A DNA stretch of 64,000 bases, taken from the NCBI GenBank assembly GCA_937915375.1, contig CALDMO010000043.1:1-64000 (forward strand). Reading direction: 5' to 3'. The DNA comes from an uncultured Marvinbryantia sp. (GTDB lineage Bacteria; Bacillota; Clostridia; Lachnospirales; Lachnospiraceae). Positions 61,801-64,000 of the stretch are shown here, piece after piece (position 1 is the stretch's first letter; each line of letters opens with the position of its first letter). Position numbers and translations under genes: made by a program. The notes beneath the pieces were generated by a model. The model did no database searches, was not told the origin of the DNA, and was given only the letters and a program-made list of their open reading frames with translations.

Positions 61801-64000
61801 GTGTTTACAGCGAGATTTGAGATCGATCCGACTCAAACGGTAAAGGTATACTATAAGCCGGAATCTCAGGAAATGGGAAGCGTAATTCCTTCGGAGAAAG
61901 AAATCCCGATAAGGGATGCAAGCGGCCTGACAGATGCTGTGGCAGAACCGGAACCGGGCTATGTATTTACCGGCTGGTATCTGACGGATAGCATTAAGGT
62001 ATGCGATACGCCAACACTTGATGCTGAGACTGCTAAGAAATATCTGTTAAAGGCAGAGGACGGCAGCTATAGAGAAACTACATTCTGGGCTTCCTTTGCA
62101 GACGCAAGTGATGTGACGCTTATGTATCTTCCGAATCCGTTACAGGCCGGAACGACGACACCGGGACATGAAAATCTTGCTCCGGCGACCGGTCAGGCGA
62201 AAGGTTCTACAGCTACGCCGAACAACGGCTATAAGTTCATAAACTGGACGACAGCAAATGGTGACGTAGTGGGCGAGTCGCTTACTCTGACAGGCGCAGA
62301 GGTAGATAAGTGGGCGAAGACCGAAAAAGACATCTATGAAACGAAGGTTTTCAGGGCAAACTTTGCAATTGACGAGGATCAGACGGCAACGGTTACCTAT
62401 ACCGCGGAAACAGGCGGCAGTGTAGATAACCCAAGCGATACAATCCAGATCGTCACAGGAAATACACTTACGGGCTCTACAGCAGCAGCGGCTAAGGGCT
62501 ACCGCTTTATCGGCTGGTATAAAGGAGAAGAACAGATCAGCCGTGAGCTTTCTCTTACGCCGGAAGACGTAGAAGCGGAGCTGGAAAGAAATGAAGACCG
62601 GACGTATAAAGATACGACGTTTACGGCAAAATTCGAACCGGACCCAAGACAGTGGGTAATGGTTTCCTATCAGTCAGAGGATCAGACGAAAGGAACTGTT
62701 GACAGAGTTTCTGATTTCATTCAGATCGTCACAGGCGAACCGCTGAATGGCTCGGCAGCGACAGCAAAACCGGGTTATAAATTCGTCGGCTGGTATAAGG
62801 AAGGCGAAAAGGATCCGATCACCACAGAGACAGCGCTTACGGCTGCGGCGATCAAAAACGCAGACGCACTGAATAAGGCCGAGGACGGCACTTATACGGC
62901 AACGGCCTTTATCGCAAAATTCGCTTATGATGAAGCGCAGGAAGTAACGATCTCCTATGAATCATCAAATAAGGACTGGGGAACAGTGAATCCTGGATCA
63001 GAGAAGATCCAGATCGTACCGGGCAATCCGGATGCTTCGATTAAAGGTTCTGCTGCGACAGCGTTGACCGGTTACAAGTTTGTCGGCTGGTATAAAGGCA
63101 ATACGCCGGTAAGCGCGGCGGCACAGCTGGGTGCGAAAAGCATAAAGGACGCGCTGAATAAGGACGCAAACGGGAATTATGCAGCGACGACCTTTACGGC
63201 GAAATTCGATTATGACGAGACGGCGCTGGCAACAGTGACCTATGTATCTGAAGATGCAGAGAAGGGAACGGTTGACAACGGAAGCGACACGATCCAGATC
63301 AGAACCGGCGAACCGCTGGAAGGTTCAAAAGCCACAGCAAAAGCAGGTTATCGGTTCACGGGCTGGAAGAAGAGCGTGGACGGTTCAGATCTGGTTGTGA
63401 CAGAGCAAGTGACACTTGACGGAACGACAGCAAAGAATAACTTGAACACCCTAAACGACAGATATACAACAACAACATTTATCGCGACCTTTACGGAGCA
63501 GGACAATGTGACATTGACATATGCTGTAAATCCGACAGAGGGCGGAACCGTGACAAACAGTCCGGAGAGCCTTGCGCCGGCGACCGGCCAGTCACAGGGA
63601 TCTACCGCGACAGCAGCGCCGGGTTATAAGTTCACAAGCTGGACAGCAAACGGCGAAGAAGCTGGGGAAGAGCTCGTTCTGACACCGGAGCAGGTAGACG
63701 CAGTAGCAAAGAAGACCGGAATTTATGAGGCAACGACCTTTACGGCAAACTTTGCGATCGACGAAGACCAGACGGTAGAGGTTACTTATGAGGCGGATCC
63801 GACAGAAGGCGGAATAGTTACGAATCCAAGCGATACGATCCAGATCGTGACTGCGGACGGTCTGAAGGGTTCGAAAGCGGAAGTGGCAGACGGTTATAAG
63901 TTTATCGGCTGGTATAAGGGAAATCGGTTTGTGACGGCAGAAGCAGAGCTTAATGTGGAAACCGCGCTGAAATTCCTTGAAAAACCAAATGGAAAGACGT
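58849..64000 (+). CDS. Giant secreted repeat protein, continuation in the -1 frame (partial)
   Basis: Open without a stop from the slip site to the window edge, more than 1,700 codons. It starts by completing the broken module (VPYLSDISGYLTEP, then GTFAGWYLDPEFTTP), continues through further InlB/Listeria-Bacteroides-type modules (about 58900-60150), and then a long array of repeats of about 90-100 residues marked by GYKFxGWYKG and TTFTAKF. No ribosome site or start codon of its own is evident at the junction. The C-terminus and any LPXTG or other wall anchor lie outside the window. Confidence 0.8.
60160..64000 (+). repeat. Array of about 14 InlB-type repeats with higher-order order
   Basis: Units of roughly 255-300 bp carry GGxVxNPSDTIQIVT, GSxA, GY(K/R)FxGWYKG, LNxxxxGTY and TTFTAKF. 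GY-F-W marks occur near 60285, 60547, 60823, 61107, 61390, 61669, 61951, 62227, 62500, 62770, 63070, 63345, 63622 and 63892. A variant type with APxTGQxKGS and GY-F-NWTTA or SWTA recurs near 60430, 62110 and 63490, each time followed by the NPSD type, so blocks of six and five units repeat as a set. Confidence 0.85.

Noticed and set aside
61042..61836. 264-codon open frame on the minus strand in the repeat array
   Set aside because: It is the complement of the repeat units; the + frame continues without a stop and shows clear domain repeats.
1..64000. CRISPR array, tRNA genes, insertion sequences or prophage genes
   Set aside because: No regularly spaced direct repeats, tRNA-like cloverleaf sequences, transposase or phage proteins were recognised in the window.

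Overview
The window reads as a chromosomal segment of a spore-forming Firmicute, most likely a gut-type Lachnospiraceae. The spoIIA and spoVA sporulation genes, a clostridial folate operon under a tetrahydrofolate riboswitch, pyrBI without other pyr genes, strong AGGAGG ribosome sites and frequent extended -10 promoters all point there. GC content is moderate by eye and fairly even. Most genes are on the + strand; the exceptions are pyrBI, a small membrane protein and a flippase.

Layout. (1) 285-5913: a tight four-gene cassette of N6-adenine methylase, type I specificity subunit, SMC/ABC-like ATPase and HNH nuclease. It looks like a modification pair joined to a Septu-like (PtuA/PtuB) effector pair in place of HsdR, and is the best candidate for an undescribed defence system. 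(2) 5993-8530: a 52-residue unknown, the RNase P RNA gene, and convergent pyrBI plus a small membrane protein. (3) 8657-19706: a THF riboswitch, then folT-folC-folE-HD-folP-folBK-pheA-DUF815-ppx-ppk1 with no internal terminator found. (4) 19755-26090: cell-surface glycan genes (YfhO-like, GT2, ATP-grasp, and a convergent Wzx-like flippase). (5) 26335-28604: a polar amino-acid ABC transporter. (6) 28761-31780: a second folC, a 48-residue unknown and a zinc-ribbon/TPR membrane protein. (7) 31909-35029: spoIIAA-spoIIAB-sigF-spoVAA-AB-AC. (8) 35228-44759: a ten-gene Mrp-type cation/proton antiporter operon with four NuoL/M/N-type subunits. (9) 44971-50108: a BMP-family nucleoside ABC transporter. 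(10) 50392-51796: spoVAD-spoVAE, cut off from spoVAA-AC by about 15 kb. (11) 51905-55149: an AraC regulator and a GH31 alpha-xylosidase. (12) 55430-64000: a giant secreted repeat protein that runs off the window.

The giant surface protein is broken between two frames at 58843-58849, exactly at an A AAA AAG heptamer in the phase used by dnaX-type -1 frameshifting. Downstream the -1 frame stays open for more than 5 kb to the window edge and encodes about 14 InlB/Listeria-Bacteroides-type repeats in a higher-order pattern.

How parts work together. FolT imports folate while FolE/HD/FolP/FolBK/FolC make it, under one folate-sensing RNA whose transcript may extend into phenylalanine and polyphosphate genes. 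SpoIIAA/AB/SigF start the forespore programme whose SpoVA proteins later move dipicolinate. Mrp subunits would form a single membrane complex. Calls rest on reading motifs; no alignments or searches were run.
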